This document shows, piece by piece, positions 8,465 through 16,864 of a stretch of 40,473 bases of DNA. A program made the translations under genes and the position numbers. The notes below the pieces were generated by a model, which saw only the letters and a program-made list of their open reading frames with translations, was not told the origin of the DNA and made no database searches. Each line of letters starts with the position of its first letter. Within the stretch, counting starts at the first letter, position 1. Origin of the DNA: Fibrobacter succinogenes. GTDB lineage: Bacteria; Fibrobacterota; Fibrobacteria; Fibrobacterales; Fibrobacteraceae. Location: the NCBI GenBank assembly GCA_902762305.1, contig CACWNW010000020.1, positions 1-40,473 of the forward strand. The letters run 5' to 3'.

Positions 8465-9888
8465 CAGAATCCCCAGCTGGCCTGCACGCCCACACCAAAC
8501 CCGTTAAAGAAGTTCACGAAACTATCGAAACGGAGGTGGTCGTACCAAGAAAGTTCCTCGGCATACAATGTCTTGTTATGCGCATTCGCCGTGAACGCAG
8601 CATCGATTGCCGAAATGACATGGTTCAGGATGAGACCGCCGAAGAACCAGGCCTGCAAGTCGGCATAGTCGTTTGCCTTGCCGCGCATGGAACGGTATTC
8701 GTCCATGTGTTCGGACTTCGCCAGCGGGACAAGCCCGTCAGCAAGTTCGTCATCCTCGAGATTCAGGTTCATGGCAACCGCGGGGTCGGCCACATCATCC
8801 CAGCCGAGCACATAAGTCTTGTCGGAAATCTGCTGGTACACGGCCGACGCATCGTAGAACGAACCGACGTTGTCTATCTCGTCTTCAAGATTGGACGGAT
8901 TAGATACGGAGAACCGGTTGTAGTGGCTCTTGTCATTGTAGAACAGGCGATGCGACGTATAGCAGCCCGAACCGACAGCACCAGACTCGCCATAAATCGC
9001 CTCGCAGAAGTTCTCGCGCGAACCCATGTAGCGGTTCTCAAAACGTGCTTCCTCGGTCTCGTCCGAAAGTTGCCCGTAAAGGTCACGCATGCCCGCCTCG
9101 TAACGGCCGATGGAGTAATGCTCCTTCGCATAGTTCTTGTACTTCTTCACCTGGTCGTTGTACTTGTACACCGAGAAGTAGTACCAGCTCCCCCAGAGGG
9201 CGGCTTCGAGCGCGAGATAAACGCCACCGCGCACATTGGTAAATGCGGAACCGCCCACATAGAGCTGACCGCTACCGGGAACGACAAGCGACATGAACAA
9301 GGCCTTGCGCGGGCTCTTGTAACGGCCCTTCATCTCGTCGATACCATGCACCCTGGAAACCTTCACTGGGCCAAGCAAGTCACGACGGCTCATAGAACTA
9401 GAAGAAATATCCGGAGCAGGCTGTTCGGAACTGCTGGAACTGAGTGCGGCAAGGGAATCGCTGATGCGGTTTTCCTCCGAACGCCTCCTCATCTCTGCTG
9501 CGAAGGCCTCTTCGGGAGTCATCTGCTTCGCGGAATCGACGGCAGCGGAATCTGCAACAGTGGTATCGGCCGGAGCAGTCGTATCCGCAACGGCAGGGGC
9601 GGTCGTGTCGGCAACAGCGGGGGTCGAAGAATCGGCCGGAGCCGCAGGATCGCTGCTAGAAGACACAACCTCCGAACTGGAAAGCGGGGCCACAGAACTC
9701 GAGGAAACAACCGAGCTGGAAGACTCCTTCACAGAACTAGAAGAAACAATCGCGGAACTCGACGAGACAACCGCCTCACTCGACTGAGTCGCTTCCGCCT
9801 CGAACTCCGCAAACAAGTCGCGAGGCTGGGCAAAGGACTGAACCGCAAACAAACCGGCAAAACATGCTACAATATGGAACTTATGCAT
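8464..9888 (-). CDS. Exported protein with poly-Ser linker and DUF5683-like domain
   Basis: A 474-residue protein. The start at 9888 gives the signal peptide MHKFHIVACFAGLFAVQSFA; the frame is open to 9960, but that extension has no signal. Residues 35-165 are low complexity: runs of four Ser separated by Val, Ala and Glu, then Ala-Asp-Thr-Thr repeats, then another Ser run. Poly-Ser linkers of this kind are common in Fibrobacter exported proteins. The folded part starts near 170 and has PGSGQLYVGG (204-213), the DUF5683-like signature, followed by ALEAALWGSWYYFSV. A late VISAIDAAF segment parallels the smaller downstream paralogue, to which it is coupled by a one-base stop/start overlap. There is no Shine-Dalgarno site. 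TATTTT ends 8 bases before the ATG, which suggests a leaderless or nearly leaderless message. Its role is unknown, perhaps envelope-associated. Confidence 0.75.
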   Translation of the reverse strand: MHKFHIVACFAGLFAVQSFAQPRDLFAEFEAEATQSSEAVVSSSSAIVSSSSVKESSSSVVSSSSVAPLSSSEVVSSSSDPAAPADSSTPAVADTTAPAVADTTAPADTTVADSAAVDSAKQMTPEEAFAAEMRRRSEENRISDSLAALSSSSSEQPAPDISSSSMSRRDLLGPVKVSRVHGIDEMKGRYKSPRKALFMSLVVPGSGQLYVGGSAFTNVRGGVYLALEAALWGSWYYFSVYKYNDQVKKYKNYAKEHYSIGRYEAGMRDLYGQLSDETEEARFENRYMGSRENFCEAIYGESGAVGSGCYTSHRLFYNDKSHYNRFSVSNPSNLEDEIDNVGSFYDASAVYQQISDKTYVLGWDDVADPAVAMNLNLEDDELADGLVPLAKSEHMDEYRSMRGKANDYADLQAWFFGGLILNHVISAIDAAFTANAHNKTLYAEELSWYDHLRFDSFVNFFNGFGVGVQASWGF

Positions 9889-9921
9889 ACAGGAATAAAA
9901 TAGCAAATTTTCCGCCTTTAC

Positions 9922-9953
9922 ACAAAAAGAACCGCCCCTTTTTAAGGAGCGGC
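9922..9953 (-). terminator. Rho-independent terminator after rplI
   Basis: Read on the minus strand, CCGCTCC pairs with GGGGCGG across a short A-rich loop (one G-U pair), followed by TTCTTTTTG. It lies about 27 bases after the rplI stop and closes the rpsF-rpsR-rplI operon. Confidence 0.8.
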
Positions 9954-9979
9954 CTTTCAATTTTCAAGTGAAGCGAGAA

Positions 9980-10426
9980 TTACTTCTCCGCGACCACCCA
10001 AACCTTGACCTGTGCTTCGACGTCGCTGAACACCTTGATGGTGACAGTGAACACGCCAACCTGCTTGATAGGTTCGGCGAGGTCGACCTGAGCACGGGAA
10101 ACCTTGACACCGGCCTTGGTGATGGCATCGGCAATGTCGCCGGCAGTCACGGAACCGTACAGACGGTCGCCTTCGACGACGCGGCGTTCGAGGTTCACAG
10201 AAATCTGGGACAGCTTGGCAGCCACATCGCCAGCGGCAGCGAGTTCCTTCTGGAACTGGGCTTCGAGAGCGGCGCGGTTGGTTTCAATCTGTTCCTTGGC
10301 TTCCTTGGTAGCACGGACAGCGAGCTTGCGCGGGAAGAGGTAGTTACGGGCATAGCCGTCCTTGACCTTCACGACGTCGAGCATCTTGCCCAAGTGGGGA
10401 ACGTTGGCCTTAAGAATAATTTCCAT
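9980..10426 (-). CDS. rplI: 50S ribosomal protein L9
   Basis: A 148-residue protein, the usual L9 length. It opens MEIILKANVPHLGKMLDVVKVKDGYARNYL, written here as the known N-terminal fold: a small RNA-binding domain with the conserved GYARNYL-P motif, then a long central helix (about 40-75), then a C-terminal domain with RVVEGDRLYGSVTAGDIADA. L9 binds domain V of 23S rRNA and reaches across the ribosome surface. It is the last gene of the rpsF-rpsR-rplI operon. Its start is fixed by a strong AGGAGG site 11 bases upstream, which overlaps the end of rpsR. A clear hairpin-plus-U-run terminator follows. Confidence 0.98.
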   Translation of the reverse strand: MEIILKANVPHLGKMLDVVKVKDGYARNYLFPRKLAVRATKEAKEQIETNRAALEAQFQKELAAAGDVAAKLSQISVNLERRVVEGDRLYGSVTAGDIADAITKAGVKVSRAQVDLAEPIKQVGVFTVTIKVFSDVEAQVKVWVVAEK

Positions 10427-10440
10427 AGTCTAGTTCCTCC

Positions 10441-10692
10441 TTAGCGCAGACTGTCCGAAACGAACGGGAGAATGGCCATCTGGCGAGCACGCTTGATAGC
10501 CTCGTTCAGCATACGCTGGTACTTGGCAGAGGTGCCGGAGATGCGGCGCGGGATGATCTTGCCACGTTCAGAGATGAAGCGACGGAGAGTCTTCTCGTCC
10601 TTGTAGTCAATGAACTTGACGTTGTTTTCCGTGAACCAGCAAGTCTTCTTGCGGCGGACACGGGTAGCCTGCTTCTTATCTTCAAAAGCCAT
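10441..10692 (-). CDS. rpsR: 30S ribosomal protein S18
   Basis: An 83-residue protein with the typical S18 core: [20 protein letters not shown], then [20 protein letters not shown] and [12 protein letters not shown]18 pairs with S6 on the central domain of 16S rRNA. The ATG overlaps the rpsF stop by one base (TAATG), so the two partners are translationally coupled, in line with their forming an S6:S18 dimer. Only one Cys (in KKTCWF) is present, so this is not a zinc-binding S18. The common ssb gene between rpsF and rpsR is absent here. Confidence 0.98.
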   Translation of the reverse strand: MAFEDKKQATRVRRKKTCWFTENNVKFIDYKDEKTLRRFISERGKIIPRRISGTSAKYQRMLNEAIKRARQMAILPFVSDSLR

Positions 10693-11063
10693 TATTCAGC
10701 CTCCCCTTCTTCTGCGTCAACCGGGATGATTTCCTCGGTAGACTGAGCCATGTCCTTGTTGTAAACGATTTCGCTCATCGGGTAATCGGCGAGCGTCATC
10801 CAGCGGAGGACGTTTTCGTTAAGCTTGAGAGCGGCTTCCATAGCGGCGACCACAGCGGCTTCTGCCTTGTAGTAGAAGATCACGTAGTAACCATGCTGGC
10901 GCTTGTTGATGGTGTAAGCGAGCTTGCGCTTGCCCCAGTCGTCACGGCGGAGAATTTCGCCGTTGCCGTCGGTGATGCTCTTGCCAATCGTCTCGACTTC
11001 GGCATTGATAGCGTCGTCAGAGATCATAGCGTCGATGATCACCATCGTTTCGTATTGTCTCAT
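10692..11063 (-). CDS. rpsF: 30S ribosomal protein S6
   Basis: A 123-residue S6 protein. It opens [20 protein letters not shown], the standard first strand and helix, followed by [20 protein letters not shown] and [10 protein letters not shown], the conserved central strands. The C-terminal tail is acidic (ends EEGEAE), as in several S6 proteins that carry tails. It is first in the operon with rpsR and rplI. GGGAC sits about 6 bases before the ATG. A well-formed promoter and a structured leader of about 60 bases lie upstream, where feedback control by S6:S18 is known in many bacteria. Confidence 0.98.
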   Translation of the reverse strand: MRQYETMVIIDAMISDDAINAEVETIGKSITDGNGEILRRDDWGKRKLAYTINKRQHGYYVIFYYKAEAAVVAAMEAALKLNENVLRWMTLADYPMSEIVYNKDMAQSTEEIIPVDAEEGEAE

Positions 11064-11168
11064 AATGAGTCCCTTTGGTCTATCGCCCGGGTACCGACAT
11101 TGGCTCCGGGAGGGTTCCGATTATAAAAATCGGTGTGCCAAATATAGAAAACGCTCCCCCTTTGTCAA
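11064..11168 (-). promoter_or_regulatory. rpsF promoter and structured leader, possible S6:S18 feedback site
   Basis: On the minus strand TTGACA (11168-11163) is followed by a 16-base spacer and TATATT (11146-11141), a near-consensus sigma-70 promoter. Transcription should start near 11134. The leader begins with a small hairpin (CCGATT/AATCGG, about 11117-11133). It then has a CCCGG/CCGGG stem around 11085-11110 enclosing a GTCGG-TACC stretch. Bacterial rpsF leaders often carry an S6:S18-binding motif with a CCG-containing bulge. The match here is suggestive only; a covariance-model search would decide. Confidence 0.6.
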
Positions 11169-11230
11169 CTTTTCGGGGCTCGGACCGCCCCCTGAGGTCG
11201 AGTTCCCTATTTTTTGTTAAATTTCCGCGC

Positions 11231-12346
11231 ATGAACAAGTCCGACAGGATTCTAGGCTACATTTCGCTATTTGCGCTCGTCGCCCTATTTGCGGGTATCG
11301 CGTACGGCATGTACGAGGCGCACCAGCACGTAACCTACAAGACCTATGTCGATTTTGACGAACTGGGCTCGCTGCAGCCCGAAGACCCGGTAGTCATCCG
11401 CGGATACACAGTCGGTACCATCGGCAAGGTCACCTGGATGGGAGACCGCGCACGCGTAGAGGTCAAGTTCGACGAACCCCGCACCATCCGCGAAGGCACG
11501 CAGTTCAGAAACGTGAACTACGCCATCATGGGCCAGCGCAGGCTTGAAATCGTCCCGAACAAGAACGGGAAAGTGCTTCCCGTCGACCATATCCACCAGG
11601 GAACTTTCGAACCGGGTGTCGCCGAAGCGCTCCGCTACATCGAAGACCTGAACGGCCTACTCGCCAACGTGCGCGACGTGGTCAAGCTACTCACCGAAGG
11701 CGACTCGACGCACCAGTCCGCACAGGAAATCTACGAGAACGTGCTGGGGACAGTCGAAGGGCTCCTCGAGAACGCAAACAAGACGGTAGACAAACTGAAC
11801 CCTGCCGTGAACAAGCTCATTTCGCAGATGAACGAAGCCGGCAACGGCGTAGCCGAAGTCGTGATCCAGGTCGATACGACGGTCAAGGCCACCACGCAGG
11901 CCATCAACGGGAAAATGAAGCAGGCCGACGACGCCATCAACGCAATCGCCGAAGGGACCCGCAAGGCGGAGAAGCTCATCACCGAGATCGAGAACTCCGG
12001 AACCATGGACAAGCTTTTCAACTCGCGCGAATTCGTGGACCAGGTTACGGACATCGTAAAGAAGGTGAGCGCAGTACTCGCCGCGATAGATACGAAGGGA
12101 ATCAAAGTATACGACGAGAACGGCAAGCAGGTCAAGCTGTTCACCTGGAAAAATACGAACCTCATCGGGAAGACGGCACGCGAAAAGGCAAAGATTCGTG
12201 CAGAGAAAGGCGAAAGCCTCCCCGAATCGGAACCTGTTCCCGAACCCGCGGTGGAAACCGCACAAGAACCAGTTTCGGAAGCCGCAACGGAATCCGTACA
12301 GGAAACCACCTCGGAACCGGCTTCGGAACAAGCCGATGGCGAGTAG
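11231..12346 (+). CDS. MCE/MlaD-family lipid-transport protein
   Basis: A 371-residue protein with an N-terminal membrane anchor (about 8-26, ILGYISLFALVALFAGIAYG). It has one MCE domain (about 35-115), including YVDFDELGSLQPEDPVVIRG, GTIGKVTWM and the GQRRLEI region. MCE proteins form periplasmic hexamers that carry phospholipids between membranes. After the domain comes a long helical stretch (about 130-290, heptad-like, rich in Val, Asn and Lys), as in longer MCE proteins that build tubes. The tail (about 325-371) is rich in Glu, Pro, Ser and Thr and probably disordered. No MlaE permease or MlaF ATPase gene is adjacent; recG follows after 34 bases. The ATG at 11231 is preceded by TAAATT and exactly 7 bases with no Shine-Dalgarno site, which suggests a leaderless message. 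The frame upstream is open to 11075 but crosses the rpsF promoter. Confidence 0.88.
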   Translation: MNKSDRILGYISLFALVALFAGIAYGMYEAHQHVTYKTYVDFDELGSLQPEDPVVIRGYTVGTIGKVTWMGDRARVEVKFDEPRTIREGTQFRNVNYAIMGQRRLEIVPNKNGKVLPVDHIHQGTFEPGVAEALRYIEDLNGLLANVRDVVKLLTEGDSTHQSAQEIYENVLGTVEGLLENANKTVDKLNPAVNKLISQMNEAGNGVAEVVIQVDTTVKATTQAINGKMKQADDAINAIAEGTRKAEKLITEIENSGTMDKLFNSREFVDQVTDIVKKVSAVLAAIDTKGIKVYDENGKQVKLFTWKNTNLIGKTAREKAKIRAEKGESLPESEPVPEPAVETAQEPVSEAATESVQETTSEPASEQADGE

Positions 12347-12380
12347 CACCCCGGTATAGCAAACGGAAGCGCATAGCCAG

Positions 12381-14630
12381 ATGGAAATCTCTCAACTTCC
12401 AGGGCTCGGGCCCAAACGCGTAGAGGCGCTCCGCAAGGCGGGGCTGAATTCCATCGCCGACCTGCTTTACAACATTCCCCGCACATACCTCGACCAGACG
12501 AAGGTGACGCCCATCGGGAACTGCCGCGTGGGCGAAAAGGTGGTGCTCATCGGAAAAATTTCGCGTTCGGGAATCGTCCGCGGGCGCAAATCCAGATTTG
12601 TCGCGACTCTCTCCGACGGCACAGGCGAAATCCAGCTGCTGTTCTTCCATGCGGCGACGTTCTGGGCGCGCAGAATCAAGAACGACACGCGCTGGCTCGT
12701 CACGGGGCAAATCGGCGAATTCCGCGGCCTGCAGTTGACGCACCCGGAAATGCAGCAGCTCGATGACGACGAGGAATTCAACGGCTGCATCCAGCCCGTA
12801 TATTCCATAAGCGAGGCTTGTCGCGACGCCCGCATGGAACAGAAGTTCTTCCGCGGACTTTACAAGACGATTTTTAACTTTCCGGGGCTCACGCTTTCGG
12901 GACTCTGCCCGAGGGAGCTGACGGACTACCTGCACTTCGCGCCCGTAATGCAGAACCTGCGCGCACTCCACCAGCCGAAGGATTTTCCATCCATCTACAG
13001 GGCGAAGCGCGAACTCAAGGTGCTCGAGCTTTTGCCGTTCTGCCTGCGCATGGTCAAGCGACGCGAGAACCAGAAGTTGCGCGGGCACGAGAGGCAGATT
13101 GACCTCGGGACGGTCATGACTGCCAAGGCGCGCCTCCCCTTCTCGCTTACGCGCGGGCAAGAGGCCGCGCTAGACACGATTGTCGCCGGCCTTAACGGGA
13201 AGAAGCAGTTCCACGCTCTGCTACAAGGCGACGTCGGCTGCGGCAAGACCGTAGTCGCGATGCTTGCGATGATGGCCGTGTGCGGCGGCAGCGGGGATGT
13301 TGTCGCTGAAACGGGGATGCGCACGGGCAACGGCGCGGGTTTAAACGGCACAAATGGCAATGCCGGCTTAAACGGCGCCGCCGGTAATGGGATGCGCGAG
13401 CAGTGCGCGCTGATGGTTCCGACGGATATCCTCGCGCGGCAGCACTACAAGAGCCTCAAGCCGTTCTTCGATGCGGCGGGCCTGAATGTACGCCTGCTCG
13501 TGGGCGCCACCCCCGCTGCGGAGCGCAAAGTGATTCTCGGGGAACTCCAGATGGGCCTTGCCGATGTCGTCATCGGCACACACGCGCTGTTCAGCAAGGA
13601 CGTGTTTTTTTCGCGCCTCGGATTCGTGGTCATCGACGAGCAGCACCGTTTTGGCGTGGGCCAGCGCGAGGCCCTGCTTGCGAAGGGCGACTACCCCGAC
13701 ATGCTCGTGATGAGCGCGACGCCAATTCCACGCAGCCTCGCCATGACGCTCTACGGCGACCTGAAGGTGGTGAGCATCAAGGAAAAACCCGCAGGCCGCA
13801 AGCCCATCAAGACTCGCCTTGTAAATGCAGCCAAGCGCGAGGACATGAAGAAATTCATATGCAAGGAAGCCGCCAGCGGGAACCTGTGCTACTGGATCGC
13901 GAGCCGCGTCGGGAGCGACGACGAAGGCGGTGCACGTAGCGTCGACGAAATTGTCGAGGAATTGCGCGCATATATCGCGGGGCCGGGGCGAGCCATCCTA
14001 AGCGAAGCAACTTCGGGCGCATCTAGGGCGTTAAACGACGCAATTTCGGGTACGACTGGGGCATTAAACGGCGCCGCCCTGAAGGTCGCGGGCGTGCACG
14101 GCCAGATGGACGAAGCGGAGCGCGATGGAATCATCGCGCAGTTCGCGGCGAGCAAAATCCAGATACTCGTGGCGACGACCGTCATCGAGGTGGGCGTGAA
14201 CGTGCCTGCCGCGAACCTGATGGTCATAGACCAGCCAGACCGCTTCGGCCTCGCGCAATTGCACCAGTTGCGCGGACGCGTAGGCCGCGGTAACACCCAG
14301 GCCTGGTGCTTCTTGATGATTCCCGAAGGCGATGCCGCGGACACCAGCATGGAACGCCTCTCGCAGTTCTCGCAGACCGAAGACGGCTTCGAGATTGCAG
14401 AACTCGACCTGCAGAACCGCGGTGCAGGGAACCTCGAAGGCAACGAACAGAGCGGAGCATGGGTTTTCCGCTGGTTCGACTGGATTGCCGACCAGGAGCT
14501 CATCAGCCAGACGCTAGAAACCGCAGAACATATCCTCAAGGACCGCGATGCCTTCGACGATACCGCCCGTGAAAAGATTCAGGCTTGGTACGGCGAAAAG
14601 GAATTCGCCAACGAAGACGGCGTGCACTAG
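12381..14630 (+). CDS. recG: ATP-dependent DNA helicase RecG
   Basis: A 749-residue superfamily 2 helicase that regresses stalled replication forks and branch-migrates Holliday junctions. The wedge (OB) domain is at about 50-125 (VLIGKISRSGIVRGRKSRF). The helicase part has GDVGCGKT (283-290; Cys where most RecG have Ser), the DEQH box (419-422) in VVIDEQHRFGVGQRE, SATPIPRSLAMTLYGDL, ATTVIEVGVNVPAA and HQLRGRVGRG. All are RecG hallmarks. Two low-complexity insertions are odd. One lies between motif I and motif Ia (about 301-339, Gly/Asn/Ala-rich), the other in helicase domain 2 (about 531-566). Both contain the peptide LNGAA, encoded by the identical 15-base TTAAACGGCGCCGCC. Reading frame and motifs are intact, so the enzyme is probably functional. 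It follows the MlaD gene by 34 bases. Confidence 0.96.
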   Translation: MEISQLPGLGPKRVEALRKAGLNSIADLLYNIPRTYLDQTKVTPIGNCRVGEKVVLIGKISRSGIVRGRKSRFVATLSDGTGEIQLLFFHAATFWARRIKNDTRWLVTGQIGEFRGLQLTHPEMQQLDDDEEFNGCIQPVYSISEACRDARMEQKFFRGLYKTIFNFPGLTLSGLCPRELTDYLHFAPVMQNLRALHQPKDFPSIYRAKRELKVLELLPFCLRMVKRRENQKLRGHERQIDLGTVMTAKARLPFSLTRGQEAALDTIVAGLNGKKQFHALLQGDVGCGKTVVAMLAMMAVCGGSGDVVAETGMRTGNGAGLNGTNGNAGLNGAAGNGMREQCALMVPTDILARQHYKSLKPFFDAAGLNVRLLVGATPAAERKVILGELQMGLADVVIGTHALFSKDVFFSRLGFVVIDEQHRFGVGQREALLAKGDYPDMLVMSATPIPRSLAMTLYGDLKVVSIKEKPAGRKPIKTRLVNAAKREDMKKFICKEAASGNLCYWIASRVGSDDEGGARSVDEIVEELRAYIAGPGRAILSEATSGASRALNDAISGTTGALNGAALKVAGVHGQMDEAERDGIIAQFAASKIQILVATTVIEVGVNVPAANLMVIDQPDRFGLAQLHQLRGRVGRGNTQAWCFLMIPEGDAADTSMERLSQFSQTEDGFEIAELDLQNRGAGNLEGNEQSGAWVFRWFDWIADQELISQTLETAEHILKDRDAFDDTAREKIQAWYGEKEFANEDGVH

Positions 14631-14653
14631 GCCCGCGCAATCCATTCCGCAAA

Positions 14654-14986
14654 TTAGATTAGGTTTGTAAACATGCCCAAGACAAGGGCAAGGAGCGCTA
14701 TGTTCAAGAAGAACATGGCCCGCCGTACTATCATGAAGAACACCGCCTGCCAGTGCAGGATTCCGTCAGTCGGAGCCACCAGTTCCTTGACAGCAAGGAA
14801 CATGTTGAGCGCACCGGTCAGCACCATCATCAGCGCTCCGGCAAAATAGCCTTCGCTCCAGACCATCACCGTGACGACAGCGCCAGCAATCATCGCGAAA
14901 AAGCCGATGATGACCTCAACCCGCAAAAACATGTACTTCAGCTTGCGGGCCAGCGAACGCACTTTCTTTTCCGTCTGTTCTTCCAT
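14654..14986 (-). CDS. Small membrane protein of unknown function
   Basis: A 110-residue protein. A basic, soluble N-terminus (MEEQTEKKVRSLARKLKYMF) is followed by three or four hydrophobic segments at about 22-45, 48-66, and 80-108, ending VLGMFTNLI. I do not recognise a family. It is an inner-membrane protein with no visible catalytic motif. I chose the ATG at 14986: TATATT lies exactly 7 bases upstream with no Shine-Dalgarno site, matching the leaderless pattern of this window. A TTG three codons earlier is less likely. It lies 31 bases after the Omp85-like gene on the same strand but seems to have its own promoter. It converges on recG with 23 bases between the stops. Confidence 0.7.
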   Translation of the reverse strand: MEEQTEKKVRSLARKLKYMFLRVEVIIGFFAMIAGAVVTVMVWSEGYFAGALMMVLTGALNMFLAVKELVAPTDGILHWQAVFFMIVRRAMFFLNIALLALVLGMFTNLI

Positions 14987-15017
14987 AGCAAGCAATATAG
15001 CAATAATGAATCAAAAA

Positions 15018-16751
15018 CTATAGCGAGTAGCTCGTCGTAATGGAATAGTGCGGCTCGCCCTTTCGCGCTCCGTTCAAGGGAATGCTCACATCGAGCTTGT
15101 TAATCAGCCTGCTAATCGACTTTGTCATCACAAAACGGGCACCAACACCGAGGACATAAATCAAGTTGTCACGGCGGATATCAGAGAATTTCCAAGCAGT
15201 CTCCCCCACGCTTCCAAAAACGACAAAGACGGGAACCATCGTGAGGATTTCGAACTGCGGGAACCAGCGCTGTTCGAGGTTTCCGTACACACGCGCCTGC
15301 CCCGTGTAGAACCCAGTCGGGAAGCCGGCAAAGCCGTCGGAACCGCCCAGCGAAAGCTGGTAGCCGAAACGGGCATCCTCATAGAAATCCAGGAGTCCGG
15401 TCAAAGCCGTCGAGAACCTGTCGCTCGGGTGGAAGATATATTCACCCTTCAGGCGACCGTAGAAATCGTGCTTTTCGCCATGATCCAGGAAGAATCTCGC
15501 GTTGGACGAAAGGGTAAGGTGGTTCATGCCGAAACCCAGATACAAGTTCAGCCAGAAATCCAGGCGTATATCGTTGTCGGCGGCGCCGAGCTGCTCGTAG
15601 TTCTTGGAAAGCTGGACCTTCGCCGTCCAGCCGCGGTCCACATCCTCCGTCCACTTCACGTTGTGGAAGTTGCGGATTTTTTCGTATCGCAAGTTCGAAT
15701 ACATGATGTAGGCACCCAAGCGCGAATCCTTGCGTTCCGGCAGCCACTCGTTGACCGCCGATGCGGAATCCACCGCATACACGTTCTCGCCGTCCGTGAA
15801 CATGTAGCGCAAAAGTTCGCCCTTGCTGGCCGTAAGGCGCTTGTAGTCGTAGGTCGCCGCCAAGTAAATCTTGCGCTGCGTCCCGCCGAAGGAGCGGCTT
15901 ATCCTGAAGCTCAGGGAGTCGCTTATAAAGCCCTTCACCTTCATGAGTTCAACGGCCTCGTCGCCGTTGTAGCGCTGGATAGAATCGAGCGATTTATCCG
16001 TATGCACGAGGGCGGAACCCGCGGGCATGTCGCCACTGCCATATACATAATAGTAACTCTCGTTCTTGAGGCCCGTGAGCGTGTAGGCCCACTGGTTCAC
16101 ACTCCGGGAAAGGAACGGCACATACATCTGCCAGCTTGCGAGGTAGCCATCGGTATTGTAGCTGTAAAGGAAGTCGAGATGGTTGTAGCGGAAAATGAAG
16201 TGCGGGTCACCATATTCCACCTGCCACATGTCGCGGAACTCGTTGTGCGCGAAGGTGAAACCCAGAAGTTGTCCAAGCCCCAAGAAGTTGTTTTCTTGCA
16301 CGCCGACACTCCAGATCAGGTTCTTGTACTGCCATTCCCTGCCTCCGAAGCTCAGGCCAATCGGCAGCGTGAGCGTCCAGTTGTCGCTCGTATGGACAGT
16401 CACGACATTCTTCCCGCTATCCTGCGCGACAGCGATGCTCGCGTCACTCAGGAACTTCTGTTCACGCAAAAAGCGCTCCGTTTCGAGCATAAGGTCGAGA
16501 TTTGCCATTTCTCCCTGGTTGAACAGGAGCAACTTGCGCACCGTAAGTTCGCGGGTCTCTATATGAAGCCAGTTCAGCAGGTCGTAGGCCCACTTGTCAT
16601 ACTTGGTATGCACCTTCGAATCATCAAACGCATCGCCGATCTCGTAAGCAATGCTGTCAACGCGAAAAAAGGTTGTCGAATCAGCGCGACCATCGGCAAA
16701 AGCGAAGGAGGCAAAAGCAGAAAGCAACAAGGTATAAACGATTCTACGCAC
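15018..16751 (-). CDS. Omp85/BamA-like outer-membrane beta-barrel protein
   Basis: A 577-residue exported protein. A GTG start at 16751 gives a signal peptide (VRRIVYTLLLSAFASFAFA) and is preceded by GGGGAA at good spacing; the open frame runs 28 codons further up but without support. Residues about 60-125 resemble a POTRA domain (a helix-strand unit with RELTVRKLLLFNQGEMANL, then LREQKFLSDASIAV and VVTVHTSDNWTL). The rest, about 130-577, consists of alternating aromatic and polar strands typical of a 16-strand barrel. It includes GFPTGFYTGQARVYGNLEQR, similar in place and character to the region before the last barrel strands of BamA-type surface antigens. The C-terminus YSITTSYSL fits a beta-signal, although it ends in Leu rather than Phe. 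Such proteins assemble or export outer-membrane proteins or lipids; the cargo here is unknown. With a single POTRA-like domain it is shorter than BamA. Confidence 0.75.
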   Translation of the reverse strand: MRRIVYTLLLSAFASFAFADGRADSTTFFRVDSIAYEIGDAFDDSKVHTKYDKWAYDLLNWLHIETRELTVRKLLLFNQGEMANLDLMLETERFLREQKFLSDASIAVAQDSGKNVVTVHTSDNWTLTLPIGLSFGGREWQYKNLIWSVGVQENNFLGLGQLLGFTFAHNEFRDMWQVEYGDPHFIFRYNHLDFLYSYNTDGYLASWQMYVPFLSRSVNQWAYTLTGLKNESYYYVYGSGDMPAGSALVHTDKSLDSIQRYNGDEAVELMKVKGFISDSLSFRISRSFGGTQRKIYLAATYDYKRLTASKGELLRYMFTDGENVYAVDSASAVNEWLPERKDSRLGAYIMYSNLRYEKIRNFHNVKWTEDVDRGWTAKVQLSKNYEQLGAADNDIRLDFWLNLYLGFGMNHLTLSSNARFFLDHGEKHDFYGRLKGEYIFHPSDRFSTALTGLLDFYEDARFGYQLSLGGSDGFAGFPTGFYTGQARVYGNLEQRWFPQFEILTMVPVFVVFGSVGETAWKFSDIRRDNLIYVLGVGARFVMTKSISRLINKLDVSIPLNGARKGEPHYSITTSYSL

Positions 16752-16829
16752 TATGGAATTCCCCAAAATCAGACGTAATGTGTAAAATATAGAAAAAAGG
16801 AGCGGTCCAAATGCAGGCCGGAGCAGGCC

Positions 16830-16858
16830 TTGCACGCGACACCGAGATTTTCTAGATT
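16830..16858 (+). promoter_or_regulatory. rnpB promoter
   Basis: TTGCAC (16830-16835), a 17-base spacer and TAGATT (16853-16858) form a sigma-70-like promoter. The predicted RNase P RNA 5' end (16865) is 7 bases after the -10, which calibrates the -10-to-start distance used elsewhere in this window. Confidence 0.8.
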
Positions 16859-16864
16859 TGCATG

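Noticed and set aside
8536-9903. Long plus-strand frame opposite the poly-Ser protein
   Set aside because: Shadow of the minus-strand gene; Arg/His-rich, no start signal and no recognisable domain.
15048-16778. 576-codon plus-strand frame opposite the Omp85-like gene
   Set aside because: Antisense shadow; the minus strand has a signal peptide, a POTRA-like domain and barrel strands.
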